NCBI RefSeq assembly: GCF_900497595.1
Contig: NZ_UFQO01000001.1
Span: 1 to 64,000, forward strand
DNA: 64,000 nucleotides
DNA from: Treponema pectinovorum
Lineage (GTDB): Bacteria > Spirochaetota > Spirochaetia > Treponematales > Treponemataceae
Direction: 5' to 3'
Part shown: one piece after another, positions 16,317-25,126 of the stretch
Numbering within the stretch: the first letter of the stretch is position 1
Layout of the letters: each line of letters opens with the position of its first letter
Notes under the pieces: generated by a model
Database searches by the model: none
What the model saw: only the letters and a program-made list of their open reading frames with translations
Told to the model about the DNA's origin: nothing
Made by a program: the position numbers and the translations under genes

Positions 16317-17738
16317 ATGATTTGTTCCAAAGAAAAGCGATTTTTTATTATAGGAAAAAATTTAAAATCTCAAAAAAAACATTTTAATTTTATCTTTCTT
16401 ACACTTCTGTTTTTTGTTTTTACACAACCTTTTTTTGCGCAGGAAAACGAAAATTCGATTAACGATAAAGGAATTGTTTCAGGTCAAGTTTTAAATGAAA
16501 ATTCTTCTGTAAAAGAAGAAAGCAAAAAAAATGATAAAAACGATTCTGCAAAATTAACACAAGAGCAAAAAGCAAAATTAAAAAATCAACAAAAACAAGC
16601 AAAACTTTTGGCAAAGGAAAAAGCTAAGCAGAAAACCGACAAATATCTGGGAACGATTTATGTGCCGAAAAAAGAATACGAAATTGTTAAAGATGATATA
16701 AAACTTTCTTTTAGGGCAGGAACTGGAACTTTTTCTTTTTATGCATTCGATTCTCAAAAAAAACAGATTCCTCTTTTTAGTCAATACAGCGATTCGATTT
16801 CGACTTCGTTTTTTGCAAAGGTTGATGGAACAATCTATCGCTTAAACAAAGATGCTGCCGTAAAAAAAGAGCTCAGAAAAATACCTTCGGGTGCTCAACT
16901 CGTATACAATATTGCAGGAAAAACACAGATTGCAGTTCAGTTTGAACCTATTTCATCTTTTCCTGGGAAAAAAACTGATATTGTAAAAGTCAGCATTTTT
17001 TCGACAAATATTTTTAATGAAGTTCAAGATATTTCTGTAAAAGCCGTAATAGATACTATTTTGGGTGAAGGAACGGATTTTCATTTTGTAACAACAGCTG
17101 GAAATAAAATTTCTTCTGAAAAGCAATTTTCGTCTTTTAAACAAGACCGCTCCATCATTTCTACAGATGGAAAAACTTCTTTGCAAATTGTTTTGGATGG
17201 TAAATCGGTTTCTTCTCCAGAGCAAGTTTCTTTTTCCGAAGTTCGCTCGCTTTTAGAAGGCCCTTGGGTTCCTGTAATAGTGGAAGGCAGGAGTTTTAAT
17301 TCGGCGGTTTCTTATAACAATTCTGCTGTAAGCGTGAATTGGGCTTCAAAAAAGTTAAAAAAAGGTGAAACTTCTTCGATAGTTTTTTATTTTGCCACAG
17401 GTTTAGAAAGTGCAATGCCTGAAGGCCTTTCGTTTATAGACTATGTGTTGGGAAATGAAGAAAATATTGAAGCGCTAAAACAAGATTCAGAAAATCCTGA
17501 TGCAAATGTTGATGAAAAAAAACTAGATAATTTAAACCTGATAAAAAAGCCAGACATAGATTTTATAGTTCCCCCTATAACGCAGGAACAACTTGATCCT
17601 GTTTATGTTCAAAATCTTATAAACAGGATTAACTCTTTACAGTCTGACCCTGCATTAGTCGATTTTAATGAAATTCGCCTTTTAAATGCGGAACTCGATT
17701 CAATACTGGAAAGGATAAGGCGGCCAGAGTCAAAATGA
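16317..17738 (+). CDS. Exported hypothetical protein
   Basis: 473 residues. A long basic n-region precedes the signal hydrophobic core (FNFIFLTLLFFVFTQPFFAQ). A Lys/Gln-rich linker follows (about 75-105), then a beta-rich domain of about 270 residues (KDDIKLSFRAGTGTFSFYAFDS..., IAVQFEPISSFPGKKTD) and a C-terminal helical segment. AGAGGTG precedes the ATG. I do not recognise a family. It lies between two TPR genes and overlaps the next by 4 nt (ATGA), so the three probably make one envelope complex; this is inferred from context only. Confidence 0.7.
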   Translation: MICSKEKRFFIIGKNLKSQKKHFNFIFLTLLFFVFTQPFFAQENENSINDKGIVSGQVLNENSSVKEESKKNDKNDSAKLTQEQKAKLKNQQKQAKLLAKEKAKQKTDKYLGTIYVPKKEYEIVKDDIKLSFRAGTGTFSFYAFDSQKKQIPLFSQYSDSISTSFFAKVDGTIYRLNKDAAVKKELRKIPSGAQLVYNIAGKTQIAVQFEPISSFPGKKTDIVKVSIFSTNIFNEVQDISVKAVIDTILGEGTDFHFVTTAGNKISSEKQFSSFKQDRSIISTDGKTSLQIVLDGKSVSSPEQVSFSEVRSLLEGPWVPVIVEGRSFNSAVSYNNSAVSVNWASKKLKKGETSSIVFYFATGLESAMPEGLSFIDYVLGNEENIEALKQDSENPDANVDEKKLDNLNLIKKPDIDFIVPPITQEQLDPVYVQNLINRINSLQSDPALVDFNEIRLLNAELDSILERIRRPESK

Positions 17739-18844
17739 AAAAATCTGCTATTGACCGCGCAAATTCTCTTTTTCAACGCAGACAATTTGGAAAAGCGATT
17801 TTACTTCTCGAAAATGCAAGAGAAATTTACCACGAAAGTTTTGAATATTATATAACGCTTGCAACTGCCTGTCTTTACGCTGGCGACACTGGAAATTCTA
17901 GTAGATATTTTCAGGAAGCGAGGCACATAAAACTAAAGGATACAAGGCTTTTGCTCGGGCAGGCTGCTATATTTTTGCGCCGTGGAGATACTGATTTGGC
18001 AGTGCAGTATTATCTTGAAGTTCTTGAATTGGATCCAGAAAACAAATGTGCAAAAAAAGCGATGCGCTTTATACGCGAAAATGGCGATTACGAAACGATT
18101 TTAAAATGGGTTGATTCAGGAAAGATAGAAACATTTTATCCGCCTATCGCAAAAAATCATGGAAGTTTTTTTAGAATTCTGATTTCTTGTCTTGCAGGTC
18201 TTGCTGTTGCATTTTTGATTCTTCATTTTATCAAACCGAATTCTTCTAATATTCCAAAACGTGCAGCGATTGCGGAATTAAATCTTTCTTCCGAAGAAAA
18301 ATCCAATCTTCAAGAAAAAGATCTTTCAAATGGAGTTTACCGTTATATACTTTCCGAAGCGCAGATAGAAAAATCCTACGAATTGGCGCGGCTTTATTTT
18401 CAAGACTATAGGGATAATTCATGTCGTGTTGAAATTAACAGGCTTTTAAATTCAAATGCGTCTTCGTCTGTAAAAGCAAAAGCGAATCTTCTTTTTTCGT
18501 ATCTCGAAGAACCCACTTTTGATACATTTATAGAACATGGCGAAGAGAATTTTTCTTATAATCAAGTTGCAATGGATCCTCTCTTGTATATCGGTTGTTG
18601 GGTTTCTTGGTCTGGTAGAATTTCAAATGCAAGGCTTCAGGAAGATTCATACGGATGCGATCTTCTGGTTGGATACGAAAATTTGGAAAGGGTTGATGGA
18701 ATCGTTTCTGTGTATTTTTCTCCTGCGCCAACTCCCGCAATAGAAGGCGATAGAGCGGTAAAAATTTTAGGAAAAATCGGAATTGAAGGTGGAAAAATCT
18801 CTCTTTATGGACGAGCAGTGTATCAACCGCTGCGTAAAAAATAA
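17735..18844 (+). CDS. Membrane-anchored TPR protein
   Basis: 369 residues. Three TPR units occupy residues about 5-115 (ANSLFQRRQFGKAILLLENA, YYITLATACLYAGDTGNSSRYFQEA, AVQYYLEVLELDPENKCAKKA). One transmembrane helix is at about 148-166 (FFRILISCLAGLAVAFLIL). The C-terminal 200 residues, probably periplasmic, are helical and then beta-rich (YIGCWVSWSGRI...). The start overlaps the previous stop as ATGA. A role as an envelope scaffold is inferred. Confidence 0.75.
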   Translation: MKKSAIDRANSLFQRRQFGKAILLLENAREIYHESFEYYITLATACLYAGDTGNSSRYFQEARHIKLKDTRLLLGQAAIFLRRGDTDLAVQYYLEVLELDPENKCAKKAMRFIRENGDYETILKWVDSGKIETFYPPIAKNHGSFFRILISCLAGLAVAFLILHFIKPNSSNIPKRAAIAELNLSSEEKSNLQEKDLSNGVYRYILSEAQIEKSYELARLYFQDYRDNSCRVEINRLLNSNASSSVKAKANLLFSYLEEPTFDTFIEHGEENFSYNQVAMDPLLYIGCWVSWSGRISNARLQEDSYGCDLLVGYENLERVDGIVSVYFSPAPTPAIEGDRAVKILGKIGIEGGKISLYGRAVYQPLRKK

Positions 18845-18918
18845 AAAAAACGAAAAAAAATTGATAAAATGTGTAAAAAATGAATTTTAGACTCTATATA
18901 AAGTAGTGGGAGGATAAG

Positions 18919-20109
18919 GTGGCTAAAATGGCGAAAACGACGGAATTTACTCAGCCGACTGAAATGTCGGAAAAATTAAAGGCTCTTGAAGCGGCTCGCC
19001 TTCAAATTGAAAAACAATTTGGTGCAGGCGCAATTATGAAACTCGGAACTCAACCAGATTCTAAAGGAATTGATGTTATTCCCTCTGGTTCGATTTTGCT
19101 CGATGAAGCACTGGGAGTTGGAGGCTATCCAAGAGGGCGTATAATCGAAATGTACGGGCCTGAAAGTTCTGGAAAGACGACTTTGGCTTTGCATGCGATT
19201 GCAGAAGCGCAAAAACTTGGTGGAATAGCAGCCTTTGTCGACGCAGAACACGCATTGGATCCTATCTACGCAAAAAATCTCGGTGTAAATATCGATGAAC
19301 TTTGGGTTTCGCAGCCAGATACAGGAGAACAGGCTCTTGAAATTACAGAAAGCCTTGTTCGCTCTGGCGCGGTTGATATAATCGTTGTAGATTCTGTTGC
19401 CGCTTTGACTCCTCAAAAAGAAATTGAAGGCGATATGGGAGACGCAATGATGGGCTTGCAGGCTCGACTTATGAGTCAGGCACTCAGGAAACTCACCGCA
19501 ATCGTAAACAAAAGCAAGTGCACAATCGTTTTTATCAATCAAATCCGAATGAAAATTGGCGTTATGTTTGGAAATCCAGAAACGACGACAGGTGGAAATG
19601 CCTTAAAGTTTTATTCATCTGTTCGTTTGGAGATTCGCCGCATAGAATCTATAGACGGCAAGGGCGAAGACGAAGCGATTGGAAACAAGGTAAGGGTAAA
19701 GGTTGTAAAAAACAAGGTTGCGCCTCCTTTCCGTAAGGTTGAACTCGACGTTTATTTTGGAAAAGGAATTTCTGCAACGGCTTCTCTTTTGGATTCTGCG
19801 GTTAAGCACGGAATAATCGATAAAAGAGGTGCGTGGTATACTCGCGGGGAAGAAAAAATTGGTCAAGGTAAAGAAAACGCCATCAACTTTCTTGAGCAAA
19901 ACCCTGAGTACGCAAAACAGATTGAATCTCAAATTCGTTCAGAAGTATTCCCAGGTCAAGTTTTAAAAACAAAAGAGGGAGTTCCAGTTTATCCAGAGCA
20001 GGCAAAATCTGCAAAAGAAGCTTCTAAAACTTCAGAAAAACCTGCAAAGGAAAGTTCGGCTTCTTTTTCTGAAGAAGTAATTCCGTCTGCAAAGGATGCA
20101 CTTTTTTAG
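18919..20109 (+). CDS. recA: Recombinase RecA
   Basis: 396 residues. Walker A is GPESSGKT (80-87). Further RecA motifs include VDAEHALDP, the Walker [11 protein letters not shown], and the loops [16 protein letters not shown] and [28 protein letters not shown]. It forms ATP-dependent filaments on single-stranded DNA for strand exchange. The start is a GTG at 18919 with GGGAGG 5 nt upstream; the ATG three codons later is too far from that site. The C-terminal 60 residues are Lys/Ser/Glu-rich. No LexA-like operator is evident in the 75-nt upstream gap. Confidence 0.97.
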   Translation: MAKMAKTTEFTQPTEMSEKLKALEAARLQIEKQFGAGAIMKLGTQPDSKGIDVIPSGSILLDEALGVGGYPRGRIIEMYGPESSGKTTLALHAIAEAQKLGGIAAFVDAEHALDPIYAKNLGVNIDELWVSQPDTGEQALEITESLVRSGAVDIIVVDSVAALTPQKEIEGDMGDAMMGLQARLMSQALRKLTAIVNKSKCTIVFINQIRMKIGVMFGNPETTTGGNALKFYSSVRLEIRRIESIDGKGEDEAIGNKVRVKVVKNKVAPPFRKVELDVYFGKGISATASLLDSAVKHGIIDKRGAWYTRGEEKIGQGKENAINFLEQNPEYAKQIESQIRSEVFPGQVLKTKEGVPVYPEQAKSAKEASKTSEKPAKESSASFSEEVIPSAKDALF

Positions 20110-20122
20110 AGATAAATAAATT

Positions 20123-20671
20123 ATGACAGACGTTATTCTTGGGCTTGGTTCAAACAAAACTTGGAAAGACAAATCCTGCGAAATCATCTTAAAGATGGCT
20201 TTTGATAAACTTTCTTTGTTGCTTTCAGGAATAACGGCTTCTTCTGTCTACCGCACAAAACCTATGTATTATACAGAACAGGAGGATTTTTTTAATCTTT
20301 TTGTTCGAGGAAAAATCGATTCATCTTTACCGCCACAAGATTTGCTTTTTAAAATTCATAAGATAGAAGAATCTCTAGGGCGAGACAGAACAAAAGAAAT
20401 TAGAAACGGACCTAGAAGTATAGACATAGATATAGAGTTTTTTGGCAACACAGCTGTCGTTACTAAAGATTTGCAAATTCCGCACCCACGCATTTTTGAG
20501 AGAGCCTTTGTTCTAATTCCTATGCTTGAGATTTTAAATGAATCTGCCGATTTTATAAGCAGGGATGTTTTTGTTCATTATGTAAACGAAAAGGGTTCCC
20601 AAGGAGTAGAAAAATATCTTTCTGCTCAGGAATTTTTAAATTTAAAGGCGCAATATGGGACAGGAAGTTGA
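20123..20671 (+). CDS. folK: Hydroxymethyldihydropteridine pyrophosphokinase
   Basis: 182 residues. It transfers pyrophosphate from ATP to 6-hydroxymethyl-7,8-dihydropterin in folate synthesis. Motifs seen are GLGSNK near the N-terminus, SSVYRTKPMYYTEQEDFFNL, RNGPRSIDIDIEFFGN (the HPPK signature with Asp residues binding magnesium) and PHPRIFERAFVLIPML. Length is slightly above the usual 160. No folP or folE is nearby. It ends inside the scpA start region with a 17-nt overlap. Confidence 0.93.
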   Translation: MTDVILGLGSNKTWKDKSCEIILKMAFDKLSLLLSGITASSVYRTKPMYYTEQEDFFNLFVRGKIDSSLPPQDLLFKIHKIEESLGRDRTKEIRNGPRSIDIDIEFFGNTAVVTKDLQIPHPRIFERAFVLIPMLEILNESADFISRDVFVHYVNEKGSQGVEKYLSAQEFLNLKAQYGTGS

Positions 20672-21437
20672 TTTACAGGTAAAAAACAAAGAAGAGATTG
20701 CAAGCGACAGCAATAGAAAGTATACCGCTGGAGAATTTGAAGGTCCGCTTGATTTACTTTGGGCTTTGATTCGCGACAATAAGATAAATATATACGACAT
20801 TCCCATTGCACAGATAACAGAGCAATTCTTGGAATATTTGGATTACGCTTCTCAAGTTGAACTTGGAGACCTTTCTGAGTTTTACAATATGGCGGCGAGA
20901 CTTTTATATATAAAAAGCAGAATGATGTTGCCTGTGGAAATTAAAGTTGATGACGATTTTGATTTTGATGACCCAAGGGAAGAATTGGTTGATAAACTGA
21001 TTGAATACCAAAAATTTAAAAAACTTTCCAATCTTATGGAAGACAGAGAAGACGAAAACGAATGGAATTTTGAACGAAAGAAAATTCAGCGAGTTCTTCC
21101 TTTTGAAGATGAAAATATGTGGGAAGCTGTTGACACTTGGGATTTATTGCAGCAGATGCAAAAGATTTTTCAAACGATGATCTCTCAATATTCTGACAGC
21201 AAAATCATCGATATGTACGAAGAAATCTCCGTCAATGAAAAAATCACTTTGATGAATGAGCTTTTGGAAGAAAAAAATGAATGCATGTTTACGGATTTGA
21301 TTATTCGCAAAGGAAATATGCTCGATGTAATCTGTGCTTTTATGGCTCTTTTAGAAGCGGTTAAGTTTAAAATGGCAACGGTAATGCAAAATAGAATGTT
21401 TGGCGACATAAAAATTTGCAAAAATACTGCGGCTTAA
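20655..21437 (+). CDS. scpA: Segregation and condensation protein A
   Basis: 260 residues. The N-terminal motif YTAGEFEGPLDLLWALIRDNKINIYDIPIAQITEQFLEYL and the following AARLLYIKSRMMLP are typical of ScpA, the kleisin subunit that bridges the Smc heads. The middle is acidic and variable, and the C-terminal winged-helix-like region is shortened but present (LEEKNECMFTDLI...). It overlaps folK by 17 nt; scpB follows after 38 nt. Its Smc partner is encoded at 46294-49284 in this window. Confidence 0.92.
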   Translation: MGQEVDLQVKNKEEIASDSNRKYTAGEFEGPLDLLWALIRDNKINIYDIPIAQITEQFLEYLDYASQVELGDLSEFYNMAARLLYIKSRMMLPVEIKVDDDFDFDDPREELVDKLIEYQKFKKLSNLMEDREDENEWNFERKKIQRVLPFEDENMWEAVDTWDLLQQMQKIFQTMISQYSDSKIIDMYEEISVNEKITLMNELLEEKNECMFTDLIIRKGNMLDVICAFMALLEAVKFKMATVMQNRMFGDIKICKNTAA

Positions 21438-21475
21438 GCAAAAATCTGTTAAAAATTATTTAAAAATACGGCATA

Positions 21476-22030
21476 ATGAAACACATGGATGTCAATCTCG
21501 AAAAAGAAATGGGGCTTGTAGAAACTGTGCTTTTTTTAGACAGCGAGCCTCTTACCCTTGCGACAATTTCAAAAATTTCATCATTGTCGCAGGATGTTGT
21601 AGAACAGTGCCTTGAAAGTTTAAAAGAAAAATACACGAGTGAAAATTCAGGAATTGAACTTTCAAAGATTACAGGTGGTTGGACTCTTACTCCAAAAAAA
21701 GAATTTTGGGAAGTTTTAAAAGAACGTTATGGCAACAAAAATGCAGGTCGTTTAAGTCGCTCCGCAATGGAAGTGCTTTCGATAATAGCGTATAAGCAGC
21801 CAATTACTCGTGCAGAAATAGAATCTATACGCGGAGTTCCTCCTGACAATATGATTCGCCTTTTGGAAGAAAGGCTTTTGGTTAAAGAAGTTGGTAAAAA
21901 AGATGCTCCTGGAAGACCGAGTCAGTTTGGAACTACAAAGGATTTTTTAAAGTTTTTCGGTTTAAATTCCATTGCAGATTTACCTCGTCTTGATGAAAAA
22001 GAATCTGAGAGGTTTGAACTTGCAAGATAA
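21476..22030 (+). CDS. scpB: Segregation and condensation protein B
   Basis: 184 residues with two winged-helix domains. ETVLFLDSEPLTLATIS is the N-terminal signature. LSRSAMEVLSIIAYKQPITRAEIESIRGV and PGRPSQFGTTKDFLKFFGL are the conserved ScpB motifs. ScpB dimers bind the ScpA kleisin. Starts at 21476 and 21485 are both possible; neither has a Shine-Dalgarno, and CATAAT at 21472-21477 would give a leaderless product from 21485. The C-terminus overlaps the next gene by 11 nt. Confidence 0.93.
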   Translation: MKHMDVNLEKEMGLVETVLFLDSEPLTLATISKISSLSQDVVEQCLESLKEKYTSENSGIELSKITGGWTLTPKKEFWEVLKERYGNKNAGRLSRSAMEVLSIIAYKQPITRAEIESIRGVPPDNMIRLLEERLLVKEVGKKDAPGRPSQFGTTKDFLKFFGLNSIADLPRLDEKESERFELAR

Positions 22031-22748
22031 GCCTAAAGAAAAACAGCGGTTGCAAGCGTTTCTGGCTCACTGCGGAGTTGCAAGCAGGCGTTCTTCAGAA
22101 AAAATAATCGTAGAAGGGCGCGTTACGGTAAACGGTGATGTTGTAACAGAACTCGGCACAAAGGTAAGCGTTGATGATGAGATTTGTGTCGATGGAAAAA
22201 AAGTAAACTTGGAAAATCGTAAAATCTATATTTTGCTCAATAAACCTTCGGGACTCGTGTGTAGCCAATCTGACGAAAAAGGTAGACCTGTGGCAGTAGA
22301 TCTTTTAAAACAAAAATATTCACAGCGCCTTTATAATGTTGGCAGGCTCGACATGTTTAGCCGTGGTGCTGTCATTTTTACAAACGACGGAGATTTTGCT
22401 GCAAAGTTGAGCCATCCTTCAAGCGAAATTGAAAAAGAATATCTTGTGGAAACGAGTTATCCGCTTCCGGAGGGATTGGATCAGAGATTTTTAAAAGGCA
22501 TTCGAGTCGAAGGAATTTTTTACAAAGCAAAACAAACAAAAATAATAAATACTCACAAAATGAAAGTCATTCTTATAGAAGGAAAAAACAGAGAAATCCG
22601 TCGAGTTTTTGCAGATGCTGGAAGTTCAATAAGAAGTCTTCAGCGAGTAAGAATTGGAAATCTTGGTTTGGGTAATCTAAAAGAGGGAGAATTTAGAGAG
22701 CTTACGGATTTTGAAGTAAAGGGACTTTTATCTTTGTGCAAAAATTAA
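22020..22748 (+). CDS. rRNA pseudouridine synthase, RsuA/RluB family
   Basis: 242 residues from TTG 22020, chosen because GAGAGG lies 7 nt upstream; frames extending further up lack such a site. An S4 RNA-binding domain (RLQAFLAHCGVASRRSSEKIIVEGRVTVNG) is followed by the synthase domain. The catalytic Asp is in GRLDMFSRGAVIFTNDG, and KEYLVE, EGKNREIRRVFADAG and LQRVRIGNLGLGNL are further family motifs. It isomerises a uridine in rRNA, 23S if it is RluB-like. It overlaps scpB, an arrangement common in many bacteria. Confidence 0.92.
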   Translation: MQDKPKEKQRLQAFLAHCGVASRRSSEKIIVEGRVTVNGDVVTELGTKVSVDDEICVDGKKVNLENRKIYILLNKPSGLVCSQSDEKGRPVAVDLLKQKYSQRLYNVGRLDMFSRGAVIFTNDGDFAAKLSHPSSEIEKEYLVETSYPLPEGLDQRFLKGIRVEGIFYKAKQTKIINTHKMKVILIEGKNREIRRVFADAGSSIRSLQRVRIGNLGLGNLKEGEFRELTDFEVKGLLSLCKN

Positions 22749-22771
22749 AATCTTAAAGGGGAATTGAATAT

Positions 22772-25117
22772 ATGATTATCGCCATGGACGGTCCTGCTGG
22801 AACTGGAAAATCTACGATTGCAGGTCTTATCGCAAAAAAACTGAACATAACTTATTTGAATAGCGGAAGTTTTTATAGGGCGCTTACTTTAGCGGTTAAC
22901 GAAGCAAATATCGATTTAAGCGATTCGAATGCTGTTGTCGATTTCTGCAAAAAACAAAATCTTGAATACAAAAATTCGAGGCTTATCCTAAATGGAAAAG
23001 ATGTAGAGAATTTATTGCATTCAGATTCGGTAAGTGCGAAAGTTGCACAACTTTCTTCTATTGTGGAGATTCGCCATCTTGTAAATCAGCGCATGAGGGA
23101 AATCACAAAATCTCTGGATATAGTCTGCGAAGGACGCGATATGACAACAGTCGTTTTTCCAGATGCGCAGTATAAGTTCTATCTTGACGCTTCTATAGAT
23201 GTTCAAGCTCAGAGAAGATTTGATCAGGGCGTTTCCAATATGACTTTGGAAGAAGTAAAACAGGCGATAATCAAGCGCGATGAAATTGATAAAAACAAAA
23301 AAGAAGGTGCTCTCAAGAGAGCTCAAGACGCTTTTTATATAGATACTTCAATCTTGACGATAGAACAGGTTTGTGAGATAATCCTAACTAAAATTCACAA
23401 TAAAGGGTTTACTATGGAACAGATGGAAGTGGAAAAGGAAGACGCAAAAAGCTCAATCCAAACACAATTAGAGGAGTCTCTTAGGAGTTTTAAAACTCTT
23501 GAAGATGGTCAGCTTGTTGAAGGAACTGTAATCGCAGTTACTGACGAACTTGTTTTTATTGATATTGGTGCAAAATCAGAGGGAAAAATCTCTGTTCAAG
23601 AATTTGCTGGAAAATTGCCAAAAGTTGGCGATGTTTTAGTTGTGGTGCTTGTAAAACTCAACGGTCGTGGTGGTCCTGAAGTTTCTTACACAAAGGCACA
23701 GTCAAAGCAACTTTGGAAAGATTTGAGAAAAGCTGCAGATGAAAAAACTGCTATTGAAGGGAAAATTGAAAAAGAAGTAAAGGGCGGTTTTGATGTAAAC
23801 CTTGGTGGCGATATTCACGCTTTCCTTCCTATAAGTCAGTCTGACAGCACAAAGGTTGAAGATCCTAAAAAATTGATTGGAACTGTTTCTAAGTTCTATA
23901 TCGAACGTTTGTATTCTGATAACAAAGCAAATGTTGTTGTAAACCGCAGAAAATATCTCGAAGAAGAGATGAACAAAGCACGCGATGACTTTTTTGCAAA
24001 GGCACAAGTTGGTGATAACGTTAAAGGCGTTGTAAAGTCATTTACAAGTTTTGGTGCTTTTATCGACCTAGGCGGATTTGATGGACTTCTTCATATAAAT
24101 GATATGAGTTGGGGTCATGTAACTCGTCCAAAAGATTTTGTAAAAAAAGGACAGGAAATTGAACTTAAGGTTATCGCTTTAAATCCTGAAGATAAGAGAA
24201 TAAATCTCTCACTCAAGCATTTTACAGAAGACCCTTGGATGCACTTTGAAGACAAGTATCACGTAGAAAGCATTGTTGAAGGAACTGTTACAAAACTTAC
24301 TGATTTTGGTGCCTTCATCGAATTGGAAGAAGGAATTGAAGGTCTTGTTCATATTTCAGAATTCAGTTGGACAAAAAAAGTAAACAAAGCGTCTGATATG
24401 GTTAAAATCGGCGACAAAGTTAAGTGCATGATTTTGGGATACGATATTCAGGCTGGTAGAGTTTCTTTGGGACTTAAACAGGTTACACCTAATCCTTGGG
24501 ATACAATTTCTGAAAAATACGTTGTGGATTCTGTCGTTCACGGAAAGATTGTAAAAGTTACAAACGCAGGTGCTTTTGTGGAGCTTGAAGAAGGAATCGA
24601 CGGCTTTTTGAGAGCTGAAGATATTTCTTGGACAAAGAAAGTAAAACATCCTGGAAGTGAATTAACTGTAGGTCAGGAACTCGATGTAAAGATTCTTGAT
24701 GTAAATGCAGAACAACATCGTATTACTGTTGGTATAAAACAGCTTACAGATAATCCTTGGAAGGCTTTTGCTGACAAGTATTCTGTTGGCTCAACCCTTG
24801 AAGGTGAAGTTACGTCTATAACTGAATTTGGGATTTTTGTAAAAGCTCCTGAAGGAATTGAAGGACTTGTAAACAAATCAAATTTGAGCGATGACAAAGA
24901 AGTTCCTTACGAAGAAGCGGTAAAAAAATACAACGTAGGCGATAAAATAAATGTTTATGTTATAGACATAAATGTTGAAAAAGAAAAAGTTGGTTTTTCT
25001 GTTAAGGAATTTAAAAAGGCTCAGGCTCGCAAAGAAATTAACCAGTATATGTCTTCTGATAATGGTGGTGGAGCTTATACACTTGGCGATATGCTTAACG
25101 ACCAGAAGAAAAACTGA
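22772..25117 (+). CDS. cmk-rpsA: Cytidylate kinase fused to 30S ribosomal protein S1
   Basis: 781 residues. Residues 1-212 are a full CMP kinase: P-loop GPAGTGKS near the start, SGSFYRALT, CEGRDMTTVVFPDA, and the lid RRFDQGVSN. Residues about 228-770 are six S1 OB-folds (for example GVVKSFTSFGAFIDLGGFDGLLHINDMSWG, EGTVTKLTDFGAFIELEEGIEGLVHISEFSW). The kinase makes CDP and dCDP; S1 binds mRNA on the 30S subunit. A fused gene is, to my knowledge, also annotated in other treponemes. An ATG at 23414 (residue 215) has AAAGGG 6 nt upstream, so free S1 could also be made. AAGGGG precedes the main ATG. Confidence 0.93.
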   Translation: MIIAMDGPAGTGKSTIAGLIAKKLNITYLNSGSFYRALTLAVNEANIDLSDSNAVVDFCKKQNLEYKNSRLILNGKDVENLLHSDSVSAKVAQLSSIVEIRHLVNQRMREITKSLDIVCEGRDMTTVVFPDAQYKFYLDASIDVQAQRRFDQGVSNMTLEEVKQAIIKRDEIDKNKKEGALKRAQDAFYIDTSILTIEQVCEIILTKIHNKGFTMEQMEVEKEDAKSSIQTQLEESLRSFKTLEDGQLVEGTVIAVTDELVFIDIGAKSEGKISVQEFAGKLPKVGDVLVVVLVKLNGRGGPEVSYTKAQSKQLWKDLRKAADEKTAIEGKIEKEVKGGFDVNLGGDIHAFLPISQSDSTKVEDPKKLIGTVSKFYIERLYSDNKANVVVNRRKYLEEEMNKARDDFFAKAQVGDNVKGVVKSFTSFGAFIDLGGFDGLLHINDMSWGHVTRPKDFVKKGQEIELKVIALNPEDKRINLSLKHFTEDPWMHFEDKYHVESIVEGTVTKLTDFGAFIELEEGIEGLVHISEFSWTKKVNKASDMVKIGDKVKCMILGYDIQAGRVSLGLKQVTPNPWDTISEKYVVDSVVHGKIVKVTNAGAFVELEEGIDGFLRAEDISWTKKVKHPGSELTVGQELDVKILDVNAEQHRITVGIKQLTDNPWKAFADKYSVGSTLEGEVTSITEFGIFVKAPEGIEGLVNKSNLSDDKEVPYEEAVKKYNVGDKINVYVIDINVEKEKVGFSVKEFKKAQARKEINQYMSSDNGGGAYTLGDMLNDQKKN

Positions 25118-25126
25118 TAATTTTCG

